NCBI GenBank assembly: GCA_004554205.1
Contig: SFNH01000073.1
Span: 1 to 9,064 of the forward strand
DNA length: 9,064 nt
Reading direction: 5' to 3'
From: Clostridium sp.
Lineage (GTDB): Bacteria > Bacillota > Clostridia > Lachnospirales > Lachnospiraceae
This document shows positions 1 to 6,889 of this stretch, one piece after another. A model generated the notes under the pieces. That model had not been told where the DNA came from. It made no database searches and worked only from the letters and a program-made list of their open reading frames with translations. Both the position numbers and the translations under genes were made by a program. Position 1 is the stretch's first letter; every line of letters starts with the position of its first letter.

Positions 1-583
1 TTGCCGAAAGGATTTTCCTGCTTCCAAAGTAGATTCCGATACCCATTGTCATCTGATGGATTCTTAGACGGCTCTGCCCGTTCGACATTGTTCTCGGCGT
101 GATCCGCAAATAGGTTGCGGCGTCAAATATCTCCTCTGTCACGAAACGCCCTCCGGCATTCCCGGAAATCTCAAGCGTATTGTGGTTCGATTCGATCACA
201 AAATCCACAGGATACGACTTTCCGAACTCGATCGTAAGTCCCTTGATGTCATACGCAAGCGGAAACCGTACCTCTATCGCTCCCAGGAGCGCATCTGTCA
301 CGATTCCCTGATTTAAAACAGCGTCCATTCTCAATCTCGGCAAAAAATACATACTGCCGTCTACCATAGCGTAATCCTCGTCACAGGTGGCGTACAACTC
401 TTCCACCCTGTAATTTTCAAATGGATATTTCAGATTGCTGTAATACGCGTATCTTTCCGGGTACGGAACGAATGCTGACGACTGCGCCTCCTGATTGATC
501 ATGCCTATCGTCACGCGCATATAAGAATGGTCGCGCAGCTCTTCTTTCATTTCTTCTTTATACGCCCGGCTTGCTGCCTGCAT
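1..583 (-). CDS. Distal tail / baseplate protein, N-terminal 194 residues (runs off the left edge)
   Basis: The frame opens with ATG at 583-581, overlapping the TAA of the preceding gene as TAATG. GGGGTGGTGG lies upstream as ribosome binding site. It stays open to the window edge, so the C-terminus is missing. The start is basic and acidic (residues 1-20), then a region rich in Tyr, Phe and Pro (residues 39-60), then a probable beta-sandwich. Residues 148-194 contain FDAATYLRITPRTM, a basic stretch and GIGIYFGSRKIL, a pattern I associate with tail proteins that follow the distal tail protein in clostridial phages. No enzymatic motif and no transmembrane segment is visible. Position after the tape measure and the DUF6711-like gene fits a tail-tip or baseplate component. 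The exact family is not certain; a tail-associated receptor-binding or hub role is inference. Confidence 0.65.
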   Translation of the reverse strand, partial: MQAASRAYKEEMKEELRDHSYMRVTIGMINQEAQSSAFVPYPERYAYYSNLKYPFENYRVEELYATCDEDYAMVDGSMYFLPRLRMDAVLNQGIVTDALLGAIEVRFPLAYDIKGLTIEFGKSYPVDFVIESNHNTLEISGNAGGRFVTEEIFDAATYLRITPRTMSNGQSRLRIHQMTMGIGIYFGSRKILSA

Positions 584-960
584 TATTCCACCACCCCGCA
601 ATCGATGATATTCACTTTGCAGTCCTGATACATCGTCGGAAGCCCATGTGCATCAAATTTGATCGGCGTGGCGGTCCGGTTCCCCGGGTACATCCGAATA
701 GTCATGAATCCGTTGTGCACCATGTCCGGGATCTTCGCGGTGACCACAAACTTATCAAATTCTTTCAGGATATCCGACCATGTCTTTGCGTCTAAAAATT
801 TCCACTGCAGGTTCTCGAACTTATACTGATCCCGTCCGATCTTCTGCCCTACAAATTCTCCTTTTGCGTTTTTCCCGTCGCTCACATTCGTCGCAACAAC
901 GAGATTCCCGCCAATGTCGGGAGACGGAAACTCCCGGCCATTGATCGTAATAACTGCCAC
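583..960 (-). CDS. DUF6711-like phage tail protein
   Basis: This 125-residue protein starts with ITINGREF and has alternating beta-strand and charged segments. DGKNAKGEFVGQKIGRD is at about residues 28-44, W-x(7)-W at 53-61, and a repeated hydrophobic strand pattern ends in FMTIRMYPGNRT. The pattern (short 'INGxE' opening, 'RNA(K)G' stretch, late 'MYxGNRTxP' motif) is what I know from the DUF6711 family, small proteins just downstream of the tape measure in Firmicute siphophages. It probably acts at the distal end of the tail as an adaptor between tube and tip; that role is inferred from position. The start is GTG, supported by AAAGGAGG nine bases upstream, which overlaps the tape measure stop codon (TAAAGGAGG). 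No transmembrane or signal sequence is seen. The stop overlaps the next gene as TAATG. Confidence 0.72.
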   Translation of the reverse strand: MAVITINGREFPSPDIGGNLVVATNVSDGKNAKGEFVGQKIGRDQYKFENLQWKFLDAKTWSDILKEFDKFVVTAKIPDMVHNGFMTIRMYPGNRTATPIKFDAHGLPTMYQDCKVNIIDCGVVE

Positions 961-975
961 TGTATTCCGCCTCCT

Positions 976-3900
976 TTACGCTCTCTTAATGGTATATCCA
1001 GACCGCCCATCGAGCTCTGTCAGCTTCTTTTTGATCTCACGGATATCGATCTGTACAGTCAGATCCATGGCTTCTATCAGTTCCACGATCTGCTTGAGAA
1101 GATCAGCCATCACGCGGAGGTAATCATTGCTTCTGGCGTCTGAATTCCCGCTCATTGACGCCGCGCGGCTCACCGCATCCTGGATACGCTCCTCCGGCGA
1201 GTATTCAGGCGCAGCGCGGCCTACCATCGCAAGCTGCGGCGCCGCATTGGCCGACATCTGCGCCATGCTCGATACCAAGGGCGCAACCGCGCTCCTCATT
1301 CCCAACTGAACCGCTCTGGTAATGCCCTCGGTGATCTGCATGTTATTGGCGACCGCGGCCTTGCCTCCCCAGCTACCGACCATTTCAGGATTGCCATTCT
1401 CGTTTGCGACGAACAGGCTTCCTGATTTCGGGAAACCTCCGGTGGCGTGTCCTTTTGCTCCGGGTCCGCTGTCCACATATCCCGAATCATCGCCTGAATC
1501 GTCCTCATCCTCGTCTTCCGCCTCGTCCCTGGCTCTCCTAAACAGATTCTTCGCGCTCTCTATGACATTATCGAACGCACGTCCGACCGCGTCACAGATA
1601 CCGCCCAGCCAGCCGGTGATCTCCTTCCAGACGCCCTTCATGCCATCCCAGAATTTTGTCATCATCTTTTTTCCGATGTCGAGCATCTCGTCCAGCTTAA
1701 AGACGTCCTTGATCTTCGTCCAGATACCCTTAAACCACTCTTTGATATCCGTCCATTTCTTTTCTATGGTCTTCCTGACATCATCCCATATCTGTGAGAG
1801 CTTATCGCGGATTCCGGTAAAGATTTCCCTGGCCTTTCCACTGATCTTCTCCCAAACCTCAAACGCGATCCGCTTCGCATCGCTCCAGGTGAGATCCCAA
1901 TCGCCGAATATTGCCTGAAGAATCGGCTTGATGATGGTGTTGTAAATAAATCCAAGTGCAGTGTCGATAATTCCTTTGATTGCTTCCCATATGCCGCGCA
2001 CAAACTCTTTGATTCCCTCCCATGCGCGTTCCCAGTCTCCCATGAAAATGCCTGTGAGGAACTCGATCAGTCCGCCCAATGCCTCTAAAACTCCGCCAAC
2101 AACCTCGCCCACCCCGGACAGGAAGTCGAAGAAAGTATCTATGACATTTTTAAGCGCCGTTGCAATGCACGGATATACATTCTCCATAAACCAGGCGATA
2201 AACGGACGCAAAACATTGTTCCATAGACTGACTATACAGCCCCATATAGCATCAATACAATCCCAAACTGCACCCGAAAGGTCAAAGAATTTTTTAATCA
2301 GAGGCTGTACCGCATCATCACAAAACTTCTGAAATTGCTCCGCCGCGTACTGGATTACCGGAAGAATGTAAGTGTTGAATGCTCCGAGAACAGCTTCTAC
2401 TATGTCTGATACCCCGTCCCGTATATCCTGAATAAGCGGGCGTATATGCTCATCATACAGCGTCATTACCCCATCAACAAACCCACGGAATGTCTCTGCT
2501 ATTCCCGAAGTCGCGCTGCTTACAGCTTCAAGGACACCGCCAAAAGCTTCCTTAAATCCCTCTGCATTGTCGATGATCGGCTTGGTTATCAGATCCAGAA
2601 TGTCCCTGCCAAACGCTGACGCAAGTTCCGTCACGCCCATAAATCCATCTGCGAATATCTGTATCAGGTCTGACGTGATCTGTATTGCGGAATCGCTTCG
2701 GAATACGGAGAAAATATCCGCAACCGATACGGAAAAATCGCCCAGAATCCCCGATATGTCTCCACCGATATCAAACATATCGATCAGGTACTCTTTTATC
2801 CGCGGGCTGTTCTCCGACAAGTACCGGTCAATCCCGCCGAGCAGATTCTCCGCCATAGTCACACCGATTGACGCAATGCTTCCCGATATCCGGCCCAGGC
2901 TGCCCACAAAGTTGTCCAGGAATCTGTTTGCCGAATCCTGCACATCGCTGTCCGTGAATATGCCTTTGAGTTCGGTTTTGATGTTCTCAAGGTGCTGCTT
3001 GATGCTGTCCAGAGCGGCCATGTCGCCAAAGCCTACCTTGAAGCCTTCTGCAAACAGCTCCTTTAGTTCTCTCCACCGCTCAAAGAGCCTGGCATACCGA
3101 TTTTCCATCTCATCGACACCGGACATATCAAGCTCACCCATGTCGAACTCATCTACGGCGTATCCTCCGCCCCCGGAGCTTCCGGCTCCCGTATCGTCCG
3201 GCGACTGGATGATATTCAGCTCATCAATGCCGGTCGTGGCTCCCTTCATGTCCTTGGCCGCTTTTTTTGCAGCGCTTCCCGCGTCGCCCATTGCCGCCCC
3301 CGCGTTATCTGCGGCATTGGCTACAGCCTCCATGCCTGCTGCCGTCGCAGACGCTCCGCCACCGCTTCCCTTTTTTCCGGTGACAAGCTCCGTAAAGGAC
3401 TTAAAGGCATTCGCAAGGCTCATCAATTTCCCGATGATCGTGTTGATCACCTTGACAACCGGCGTAAGAACATTGATGAGCCCCTGTCCGATCGTGGCTT
3501 TTAGCGAATCAAACTGCAGCTTTAAAACGCGCATCTGATTTGCCCAGCCATCGGAAGTCCTGACAAAATCGCCCGATGCCGCGGTGAGCTGGCTCTGCAC
3601 AAACTGATAGCGGAGCGCTACCTTCTCCATCTCTGACATGGATTTTGTGGTCTTTCCAAACCCGTGCGCCAGCGCATAACTGTCAAGGGCGCTCTGGGTC
3701 ATGACAATGCCAAGCTCTTTTAGCGTTTCTGTCTCGCCGGAGAATACGGATTTTAATTTCGTGTATGCCTCGTCCTGACTGATGTTGTAGAAAGACGCCA
3801 CATCACCGGCAAGCCCTGTCAGGGTCGTGGACATATCGTAAGCGGCTTTTTCGCTGAATCCAAACGCCTTTGCCATAGCCCCGAATGTGCCGGTATATTT

Positions 3901-4194
3901 CTTTGCCATCGTTTCAGACAGTCCGAAGGATGCCGCCGCATTCTGCGCGAATTTATCCACCTGCTTTGACATACCCGGGAACACTACGTCCACCACGTTC
4001 TGGACTTCCTGAAGGTCGGAGCCGAGCTCAATGCACTGTGCGCCAAAATCCACAATCTTCTTAACAGAAAACGCGGCGGCAAGCGCAAGCCCGGCCTTTT
4101 TTGCAAGGCTTAGAATACCAGACATCTGCTTATCAAAGCCGTTTTTGTTGACGACCAGGTCAAGCCCGATCTCGCCTACGCTGTTATTCACCAT
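976..4194 (-). CDS. Tail tape measure protein
   Basis: This is the largest gene of the window (1072 residues from ATG 4194). It sets tail length and is expelled or remodelled during DNA entry. I chose ATG 4194 over an upstream in-frame GTG at 4203 because that GTG lies inside the GGAGGTG ribosome binding site. Residues 1-270 carry the typical conserved domain with SVFSGETETLKELGIVMTQ and a later GDFVRTSDGWANQMRVLK. A Gly/Ala/Ser-rich linker follows at about 274-344, then long amphipathic helices. About 640-860 are Trp-rich with roughly 11-residue spacing, including two GDW-x(3)-W units. An acidic run is at about 890-903, and the C-terminus has HATGGFP and FVANENGNPEMVG near 916-940. No peptidase motif was recognised. 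At about 0.15 nm per residue (known for other tails) this predicts a tail near 160 nm. One base separates it from the upstream Gp15 stop (TGAAATG). Confidence 0.95.
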   Translation of the reverse strand: MVNNSVGEIGLDLVVNKNGFDKQMSGILSLAKKAGLALAAAFSVKKIVDFGAQCIELGSDLQEVQNVVDVVFPGMSKQVDKFAQNAAASFGLSETMAKKYTGTFGAMAKAFGFSEKAAYDMSTTLTGLAGDVASFYNISQDEAYTKLKSVFSGETETLKELGIVMTQSALDSYALAHGFGKTTKSMSEMEKVALRYQFVQSQLTAASGDFVRTSDGWANQMRVLKLQFDSLKATIGQGLINVLTPVVKVINTIIGKLMSLANAFKSFTELVTGKKGSGGGASATAAGMEAVANAADNAGAAMGDAGSAAKKAAKDMKGATTGIDELNIIQSPDDTGAGSSGGGGYAVDEFDMGELDMSGVDEMENRYARLFERWRELKELFAEGFKVGFGDMAALDSIKQHLENIKTELKGIFTDSDVQDSANRFLDNFVGSLGRISGSIASIGVTMAENLLGGIDRYLSENSPRIKEYLIDMFDIGGDISGILGDFSVSVADIFSVFRSDSAIQITSDLIQIFADGFMGVTELASAFGRDILDLITKPIIDNAEGFKEAFGGVLEAVSSATSGIAETFRGFVDGVMTLYDEHIRPLIQDIRDGVSDIVEAVLGAFNTYILPVIQYAAEQFQKFCDDAVQPLIKKFFDLSGAVWDCIDAIWGCIVSLWNNVLRPFIAWFMENVYPCIATALKNVIDTFFDFLSGVGEVVGGVLEALGGLIEFLTGIFMGDWERAWEGIKEFVRGIWEAIKGIIDTALGFIYNTIIKPILQAIFGDWDLTWSDAKRIAFEVWEKISGKAREIFTGIRDKLSQIWDDVRKTIEKKWTDIKEWFKGIWTKIKDVFKLDEMLDIGKKMMTKFWDGMKGVWKEITGWLGGICDAVGRAFDNVIESAKNLFRRARDEAEDEDEDDSGDDSGYVDSGPGAKGHATGGFPKSGSLFVANENGNPEMVGSWGGKAAVANNMQITEGITRAVQLGMRSAVAPLVSSMAQMSANAAPQLAMVGRAAPEYSPEERIQDAVSRAASMSGNSDARSNDYLRVMADLLKQIVELIEAMDLTVQIDIREIKKKLTELDGRSGYTIKRA

Positions 4195-4195
4195 T

Positions 4196-4552
4196 TCAAC
4201 CACCTCCGCATAGCTGCGCCATCATCTTTTCCAGATACGCCATCTGCTGCTCATAAGTCTCCGGCGTCATGGCGGCAGCCCTCCGGTTCCTCCACGCATC
4301 GTAAATACGCTTCTGGTCGCGGGTAAAATGCCTGATCACATTGCGGTCCGTCTCTGCCCGGATAGCGACCACCCGCCCCAGCGGGGTTTCCGGGTCGATT
4401 CCGGCAAGAAGCGACCGGAACTCGTCCCAGGAAACCGTATCAAACTCTTTTGTTCGGATTCTCAACCCGTACTGCGAGAGAAAACTGGCTACGATCAGAT
4501 CCCAGTCTTCAAACAGATCGTAGTACGGGTCACCGCTCTCCCGGCGCGGCAT
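4196..4552 (-). CDS. Gp15-family tail assembly protein
   Basis: This 118-residue protein contains YYDLFEDWDLI at residues 10-20, then SFLSQYGLRIR, SWDEFRSLLAGIDPETPLGR and IRAETDRNVIRHFTRDQKRI. These match the Bacteriophage Gp15 family as I know it, encoded just upstream of the tape measure. The role is thought to be equivalent to the second half of the tail chaperone pair (like the T part of lambda G/GT). The ATG at 4552 lies inside the end of the chaperone gene with a GGAGG only three bases upstream, which is short. Translation probably depends on coupling or on frame shifting from the chaperone. The C-terminus is Met/Gln-rich and ends CGGG. The stop TGA is one base before the tape measure ATG. 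It is soluble, with no membrane segment. Confidence 0.85.
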   Translation of the reverse strand: MPRRESGDPYYDLFEDWDLIVASFLSQYGLRIRTKEFDTVSWDEFRSLLAGIDPETPLGRVVAIRAETDRNVIRHFTRDQKRIYDAWRNRRAAAMTPETYEQQMAYLEKMMAQLCGGG

Positions 4553-4829
4553 CGTCCTCCATGATAAGCGACATCGCCTCCTGCACGACCGTCATCCAGT
4601 CCTTGACGCTTAATTTCATGGTCTCAATCTCTTTTCTGGATTTCTCCGGGAATACCAGCTCGTAGGCATCGTTGATATTTTCCATACCAACGCCGTCTCC
4701 GCCCATAAGCCCCATGATTTTTAACATCGTCGGCGCATCGGCGTTGACCTCCAGCTTCTTCCCGCTGATCACCAGGCACGGGTTTTTCTCAAAATCCAGC
4801 TTGTCTGTGATGTCTCTCACTTTAGCCAT
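4530..4829 (-). CDS. Tail assembly chaperone (gpG-like)
   Basis: This 99-residue protein has a small beta N-terminal part (residues 1-32, CLVISGKKLEVNADAPT) followed by helices (residues 33-92, LKIMGLMGG, INDAYELVFPEKSRKEIETMKLS). It resembles the small proteins that sit between the tail tube and Gp15/tape measure genes and act as tail assembly chaperones. I assign the role by position and fold impression; no family-defining motif is known to me. I chose ATG 4829 rather than an in-frame GTG at 4847 because AAGGAGG lies eight bases before ATG 4829 and overlaps the upstream option. The 3' end overlaps Gp15 by 23 bases, with Gp15 in the +1 frame relative to this gene. Its first codons (ATGGCTAA) overlap the stop of the -1-frame extension of the tail tube gene. 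Confidence 0.75.
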   Translation of the reverse strand: MAKVRDITDKLDFEKNPCLVISGKKLEVNADAPTMLKIMGLMGGDGVGMENINDAYELVFPEKSRKEIETMKLSVKDWMTVVQEAMSLIMEDDAAPGER

Positions 4830-4950
4830 TTTCCATACCTCCTTCACCAGTTAAATCGCCCTCTGATTCAGCATAATCCTGTTCCGGCTCCGCGGCGGGC
4901 GTAGGCTCCTCTACTCCACCGCCGGGGTAAAAACCGGTTTGCCCTTGCAT
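4822..4950 (-). CDS. Possible -1-frame acidic extension of the tail tube protein, or small separate ORF
   Basis: The 81 bases between the tail tube stop (TAG 4913-4911) and the chaperone start are open in the -1 frame. Past the TAG they encode an acidic Pro/Glu/Gly peptide (begins EEPTPAAEPEQDYAESEGD, ends GGMENG). The last roughly 30 residues hold eight Glu, two Asp and no Lys or Arg. The frame ends TAA at 4824-4822, overlapping the chaperone ATG by the eight bases ATGGCTAA. The junction between the two preceding genes has the same geometry (ATGGATAA). The -1 frame opens at 4950 with an ATG that has only a weak ribosome binding site, so a frameshift from the tail tube gene is more likely than a separate gene. 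A loose slip candidate is G GTT TTT at 4935-4929. SPP1 and PSA are known cases of frameshifted longer tail tube proteins. No known domain is seen. Confidence 0.42.
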   Translation of the reverse strand: MQGQTGFYPGGGVEEPTPAAEPEQDYAESEGDLTGEGGMENG

Positions 4951-5354
4951 TTCACTTCAAATTCCAGGCTGTCAACGTCAGTGCTCTCACCGCCTGCCGG
5001 CGTGGTCGTATTGATGATCGCATCAAAGGTGACTTTTGCTCCTGACGGCATCACCCACTCAAACGGAGCTACTACATCATTTCCCGATCTCCACGCCAGC
5101 CCCGCAATATAATCATTGCCGGGGTCGCCGTAGGTGCGCTTGCCCTGAAAAGAAAATCCCAGCTTCTTGCTGGTCATCATGGCATCGCCCCAGCCCTCGG
5201 ATTCCATGGGATTCCATTCCGTCACGCCGCCCTCGACGCTTGGCGCGAAATTCGTCAGGTTGGCGATCGTTACCATGTTGTCGCTGCTTCCGTTCAATCC
5301 AACCCTGAAAATGTTGTTGTTGACCGGATATACTTTTGCTTCTGCATTATCCAT
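4911..5354 (-). CDS. Major tail (tube) protein
   Basis: This 147-residue protein would polymerise around the tape measure to form the tail tube. It has the alternating-strand composition of tube proteins, with KVYPVNNNIFRVGL at the N-terminus, VEGGVTEWNPMESEGW near residues 36-51, FQGKRTYGDPGNDYIAGLAW in the middle and DSLEFEVKCKGKPVF at the end. It lacks a signal peptide or membrane segment. ATG 5354 is preferred over ATG 5375 because AGGACAGGTG precedes it at six bases and the longer N-terminus would include that site. The start overlaps the tail terminator stop by eight bases (ATGGATAA). Its place between tail terminator and chaperone is the classical one. A -1-frame extension may create a minor longer form. 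Confidence 0.88.
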   Translation of the reverse strand: MDNAEAKVYPVNNNIFRVGLNGSSDNMVTIANLTNFAPSVEGGVTEWNPMESEGWGDAMMTSKKLGFSFQGKRTYGDPGNDYIAGLAWRSGNDVVAPFEWVMPSGAKVTFDAIINTTTPAGGESTDVDSLEFEVKCKGKPVFTPAVE

Positions 5355-5766
5355 GCTGTTCACCTGTCCTTTCATACAAAAAATCCAGCCAGATCACATA
5401 CTCGTATACGCCATCGTCATCCGTACCTACGTCCTGCGGTTCCGGGACCATCAGGCGCAGATAGTCGATGTGGGTATCTCCTATGTTCAGGCTGGATACA
5501 TTTCTTAGTTTCTCAAACAGGGCGCACGCGGCGCGCTCTGCCTCGTCCTTGCTCTTTGTCCAGTGGATGAGTAAGGACACCCGCTTTGTGTCGTAAGTGG
5601 AGCAGTCAGGACCGCCAAGCGCAATGCCCGGCGGCCCGCTCCCGGATCGGCTGTAAACGCCGATGGACTTCTGCTTTTTGTTGTCGAGCTTTCCGATATA
5701 CGCATAGTCCTTGCTCACAATGCCAAGGCTTGCGATGTAATCCCGAATCTCTTTCAGCGTAAGCAT
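5347..5766 (-). CDS. Tail terminator / minor capsid protein
   Basis: This 139-residue protein opens with LTLKEIRDYIASLG and continues with YIGKLDNKKQKSIGVY, a Gly/Pro loop (SGSGPPGIALGG) and LLIHWTKSKDEAERAACALFEKLR. It ends DVGTDDDGVYEYVIWLDFLYER. This succession of helix, strand and 'GxYEYxxxFxxxYER' end is what I recognise from the Firmicute 'minor capsid protein' family that acts as tail terminator, capping the tube and joining tail to head. The ATG at 5766 overlaps the previous stop as TGATG, with GGGGGTG five bases upstream. Its 3' end overlaps the tail tube start by eight bases, which suggests translational coupling. No anomalies are seen. Confidence 0.82.
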   Translation of the reverse strand: MLTLKEIRDYIASLGIVSKDYAYIGKLDNKKQKSIGVYSRSGSGPPGIALGGPDCSTYDTKRVSLLIHWTKSKDEAERAACALFEKLRNVSSLNIGDTHIDYLRLMVPEPQDVGTDDDGVYEYVIWLDFLYERTGEQHG

Positions 5767-6146
5767 CAGACACCCCCTATCTGCTTATACATACTTTTAA
5801 AGGCTTTCGGAGCAAAATCAGCCTTGCTCCCGCCGGGAAGCCAGTCCTCGAACCATTTCCCACGGGCGTTTGGGTTCTCATCCGTCTGGAAATGGTATTC
5901 CGGATGGTAATAAAGCCGCCTTGCGTATGGGGTGTTGGTAACAATACTTACCTTCCCATCTCCTGATTGACTGCAATCCACAAATGTGCTTTCGTTCTGC
6001 AAATTGCCTGTTTCAAACGGCATCACCTGGGCCTGCACAACCTCGGTATGCAGCGCCTTCGCCGTCATCTCCAGCGCCTTTACCGCCGCCTGCGATAACT
6101 GACGGATGCGCGGCATATTCAATTTTACGGTTGATTTTACCTGCAT
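5766..6146 (-). CDS. Minor capsid protein / head-tail joining protein (Minor_capsid_2-like)
   Basis: This 126-residue protein has a long N-terminal helix (IRQLSQAAVKALEMTAKALHTEV, residues 14-36), then VMPFETGNLQNES and YARRLYYHPEYHFQ at about residues 74-87. NARGKWFEDWLPGG and PKAFKSMYKQI follow. The central TGNLQNES and YARRLYYHPEYHF segments are typical of the small minor capsid proteins of A118-like and clostridial siphophages, comparable to HK97 gp10 in gene order. It probably helps to join head and tail. GGAGGTG precedes the ATG, and the start overlaps the upstream stop as TGATG. It is soluble and basic at the N-terminus, with no odd features. Confidence 0.82.
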   Translation of the reverse strand: MQVKSTVKLNMPRIRQLSQAAVKALEMTAKALHTEVVQAQVMPFETGNLQNESTFVDCSQSGDGKVSIVTNTPYARRLYYHPEYHFQTDENPNARGKWFEDWLPGGSKADFAPKAFKSMYKQIGGV

Positions 6147-6484
6147 CAGATCACCTCCAGCGTGCAGTAATTCACCGTCCCGTCCGGGTTCCGGTTCTTC
6201 CTGCCCGATTCAATCCGGCGTTCCTCGCCGAACACGGTCACTGCCCCCCCGGAAAGAGAGGGCATATCCGGCGCAATGTCTCCCGGGAACAGCGCGCTCC
6301 CGGTGATCTGCACCAGCTTCTTTTCGGCCGTTAGAATGGTCTTTGCCCTGTCCTGCCAGTTACACTTCAAATCAAGATCCTTTGTCCATTTCGGCGCTCC
6401 CTCGTTGTCCAGCTCCTCGGATTCCAAATGGACGTGGATATTCGTCTTACAGAGGCGTTTCGGTATCAAACACGGGTATTTCAT
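6146..6484 (-). CDS. Head closure / minor capsid protein (Minor_capsid_1-like)
   Basis: This 112-residue beta-rich protein contains LIPKRLCKTNIHVHL at residues 6-20 and CNWQDRAKTILTAEKKLVQITG near residues 41-62. These are followed by ALFPGDIAPDMPSLSGG, AVTVFGEERRIESGRKNRNP and DGTVNYCTLEV. The order matches the minor capsid/head-closure family between the Gp6-like connector and the next minor capsid gene in Firmicute siphophages. It would plug or extend the portal channel. The ATG at 6484 follows the previous stop by four bases, with GAGGTGAGGG as ribosome binding site. No truncation is seen; the length is as expected. Confidence 0.82.
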   Translation of the reverse strand: MKYPCLIPKRLCKTNIHVHLESEELDNEGAPKWTKDLDLKCNWQDRAKTILTAEKKLVQITGSALFPGDIAPDMPSLSGGAVTVFGEERRIESGRKNRNPDGTVNYCTLEVI

Positions 6485-6488
6485 GCCC

Positions 6489-6875
6489 TCACCTCGCTAA
6501 ACGGCAGCAAAGGCCCGTCTGGGAGAGCAGGGCGTACACATCGCGCCGCATTGCCACTCCCTTGTCCATGTACACGTTCCATGACTGCCCGAACTGCACA
6601 GAGACGCCGTTTAAGCTGTAGCCGGACAGAACCGTGCTGATCTCATCGGCGTTCTCATACTCAAACTCCGCCTGCTGGCAGACCACCTCCCTGATCACTT
6701 CCTGCTGAAATCCCGTCAATCCGGGAAATCCCCGGCCCACAATACGGTTGTAGGTCAGGGAATCGATATGCCGGGAGGCTTTCCGAAGCGCTGCCTCAAG
6801 CTCGTCCTGTGGGATAACAGTACCCCCGTAGACCTCTCTGTAATATTCAGCGCTCGCGTAAGGGGTGTAAGCCAT
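6489..6875 (-). CDS. Gp6-like head-tail connector protein
   Basis: This 128-residue, mostly helical protein has an N-terminal YYREVYGGTVIPQDELEAALRKASRHIDSLTYNRI (spanning residues 11-45). It continues with GFQQEVIREVVCQQAEFEYEN and SVQFGQSWNVYMDKGVAMRRDVYALLSQTGL. The 'ASRHIDSLTYNRIVGRGF' segment and the helical bundle are typical of phage Gp6-like/adaptor connectors that dock under the portal ring. It lies just downstream of the capsid gene, the usual place. AGGAGGTG five bases before ATG 6875 supports the start. It is soluble, with no unusual residue or break. Confidence 0.87.
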   Translation of the reverse strand: MAYTPYASAEYYREVYGGTVIPQDELEAALRKASRHIDSLTYNRIVGRGFPGLTGFQQEVIREVVCQQAEFEYENADEISTVLSGYSLNGVSVQFGQSWNVYMDKGVAMRRDVYALLSQTGLCCRLAR

Positions 6876-6889
6876 CCTGCCACCTCCTA

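Noticed and set aside
2567..3538. Plus-strand open frame of 323 codons opposite the tape measure gene
   Set aside because: The translation is Ser/Pro/Ile-rich, the usual mirror of a helical Gly/Asp-rich protein. The tape measure frame explains the bases.
4195..4203. Tape measure start at GTG 4203
   Set aside because: The GTG is inside the GGAGGTG ribosome binding site; ATG 4194 has the proper distance and follows the Gp15 stop by one base.
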